From Pseudomonadota bacterium (GTDB lineage: Bacteria; Pseudomonadota; Alphaproteobacteria; Acetobacterales; Acetobacteraceae): a stretch of DNA of 29,599 nt. The position numbers were made by a program, and so were the translations under genes. The notes under the pieces were generated by a model. It was not told where the DNA came from. It made no database searches and saw only the letters and a program-made list of their open reading frames with translations. Within the stretch, counting starts at the first letter, position 1. Each line of letters begins with the position of its first letter. The stretch spans positions 1 to 29,599 of the forward strand of contig JAKAZX010000003.1 in the NCBI GenBank assembly GCA_021826485.1, given 5' to 3'. Positions 28,746 through 29,599 of the stretch are shown one piece after another.

Positions 28746-29599
28746 ATGAAGGTGTTCTGGACAGCGGCGCTGCTGGCCGCCGGTGCCATCGGCACGGTGC
28801 AGGCGCAGATTCCTGACAACGTGCTGCGCGTCGGCGTGCTGAACGACATGAACGGGCCGTTTGCCGCGCAGTCGGGGCGCGGGTCCGTCATCGCCGCGCA
28901 GATGGCGGCGGAGGATTTCGCGCCCGAATCGGGCGGCATCAAGGTCGAAATCCTCTCCGGCGACCACCAGAACAAGGCCGATGTCGGTACCTCGATCGTG
29001 CGGCAATGGATCGATCGGGACGGCGTCACCGCCGTCACCGATTCGGTCAATTCCGGGGTCGGGCTCGCGGTCAACCGGGTGATGCAGGAAAAGCACCGCA
29101 CCTTCGTCGCGACCAATGTCGGCACCTCGGACCTGACCGGGAAGTTCTGCGCCCCGACCACGGTGCAGTGGAACATGGATACCTGGGCGTTCGGCAACGC
29201 CATCGCGCGCGCCGTCTATGCCCAGGGCGGCAAGAGCTGGTTCTTCGTCACCGTCGATTACGCGCTCGGCATCGGGTTGCAGCGCGATGCCACGGCGGAG
29301 CTGGAAAAGCTCGGCGCGACGGTGGTGGGGTCGGTGCGCCATCCGCTCGGCACCAGCGATTTTTCCGCCTATCTGGTGCAGGCGCAATCCTCCGGCGCGC
29401 AGGTGGTGGCGCTGGCCGATACGGGGTCCGACCTGATCAACGCGGTCAAGCAGGCGCATGAATTCGGGCTGACCGAGAAGCAGAAGATCGCCTCGATGTT
29501 CGCCCAGATCACCGATGTCGATGCGGTCGGGCTGCCCACCATGCAGGGGCTGCTGCTGACCGAGAGTTTCTACTGGAATCTCAATGATGCCAGCAGGGA
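28746..29599 (+). CDS. ABC transporter substrate-binding protein, Leu/Ile/Val-binding type (3' truncated)
   Basis: Periplasmic solute-binding protein of the Peripla_BP_6 (LivK-like) class, 284 complete codons before the window ends. The signal peptide MKVFWTAALLAAGAIGTVQA is followed by a likely signal peptidase I site before QIPDN; there is no lipobox cysteine. The mature N-terminus LRVGVLNDMNGPFAAQSG is the hallmark of a branched-chain-amino-acid-type binding-protein group frequent in Acetobacteraceae and Burkholderiales. VDYALGIGLQRDATAELEKLG and HPLGTSDFSAYLVQAQ fit the fold. A purine-rich GGGGGAAG precedes the ATG. No permease or ATPase gene lies upstream, so transporter partners are downstream or elsewhere. 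The ligand is unknown. Confidence 0.92.
   Translation, partial: MKVFWTAALLAAGAIGTVQAQIPDNVLRVGVLNDMNGPFAAQSGRGSVIAAQMAAEDFAPESGGIKVEILSGDHQNKADVGTSIVRQWIDRDGVTAVTDSVNSGVGLAVNRVMQEKHRTFVATNVGTSDLTGKFCAPTTVQWNMDTWAFGNAIARAVYAQGGKSWFFVTVDYALGIGLQRDATAELEKLGATVVGSVRHPLGTSDFSAYLVQAQSSGAQVVALADTGSDLINAVKQAHEFGLTEKQKIASMFAQITDVDAVGLPTMQGLLLTESFYWNLNDASR

Overview
The window is GC-rich, densely packed chromosomal DNA from an alphaproteobacterium, most likely Rhodospirillales and probably Acetobacteraceae. This rests on gene order (nuoLMN-birA-coaX-rnj-DUF1467-proS-lol-dnaE, carAB next to greA, yqeY-dnaG-rpoD), the short editing-domain-less prolyl-tRNA synthetase, a single LolC/E-type permease beside LolD, and the type of ABC substrate-binding protein at the right edge. 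No tRNA, rRNA, insertion sequence, prophage or CRISPR array was seen. Nearly all genes are core housekeeping genes; the unusual features lie in gene architecture and in two control regions.

Positions 1-8071 (+ strand): a tightly coupled run of the 3' part of nuoL, nuoM and nuoN (membrane arm of respiratory complex I), then birA (biotin ligase), coaX (pantothenate kinase), rnj (RNase J) and a small DUF1467 membrane protein. A 389-bp gene-free stretch follows (8072-8460). It holds a series of RNA-type hairpins ending in a very strong stem with a T-rich tail, then a more AT-rich stretch that probably carries the proS promoter. Positions 8461-15515 (+): proS, lolC/E, lolD, dnaE and cdd, each touching or overlapping the next; cdd appears to start at a CTG codon.

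Positions 15508-23671 (- strand), in transcription order: carA, a 90-aa unknown protein, carB, greA, ilvA, a 120-aa unknown protein and a two-domain SRPBCC protein. The most interesting point is here. The carA reading frame begins with an in-frame helix-turn-helix module of about 58 residues. Just upstream are two palindromes of form GGGAA-N5-TTCCC. One of them exactly fills the 17-bp spacer of a plausible carA promoter, whose predicted transcript would begin at or next to the first ATG. The simplest hypothesis is a carbamoyl-phosphate synthase small subunit that binds its own operator, i.e. an autoregulating enzyme. A small protein is also wedged by overlap between carA and carB.

Positions 23795-28082 (+): reading away from carA, yqeY (GatB/YqeY), dnaG (primase) and rpoD (sigma-70) form a macromolecular-synthesis cluster that shares the carA control region. 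A GNAT acetyltransferase and the start of a periplasmic amino-acid-type ABC binding protein (cut by the window edge) close the window.
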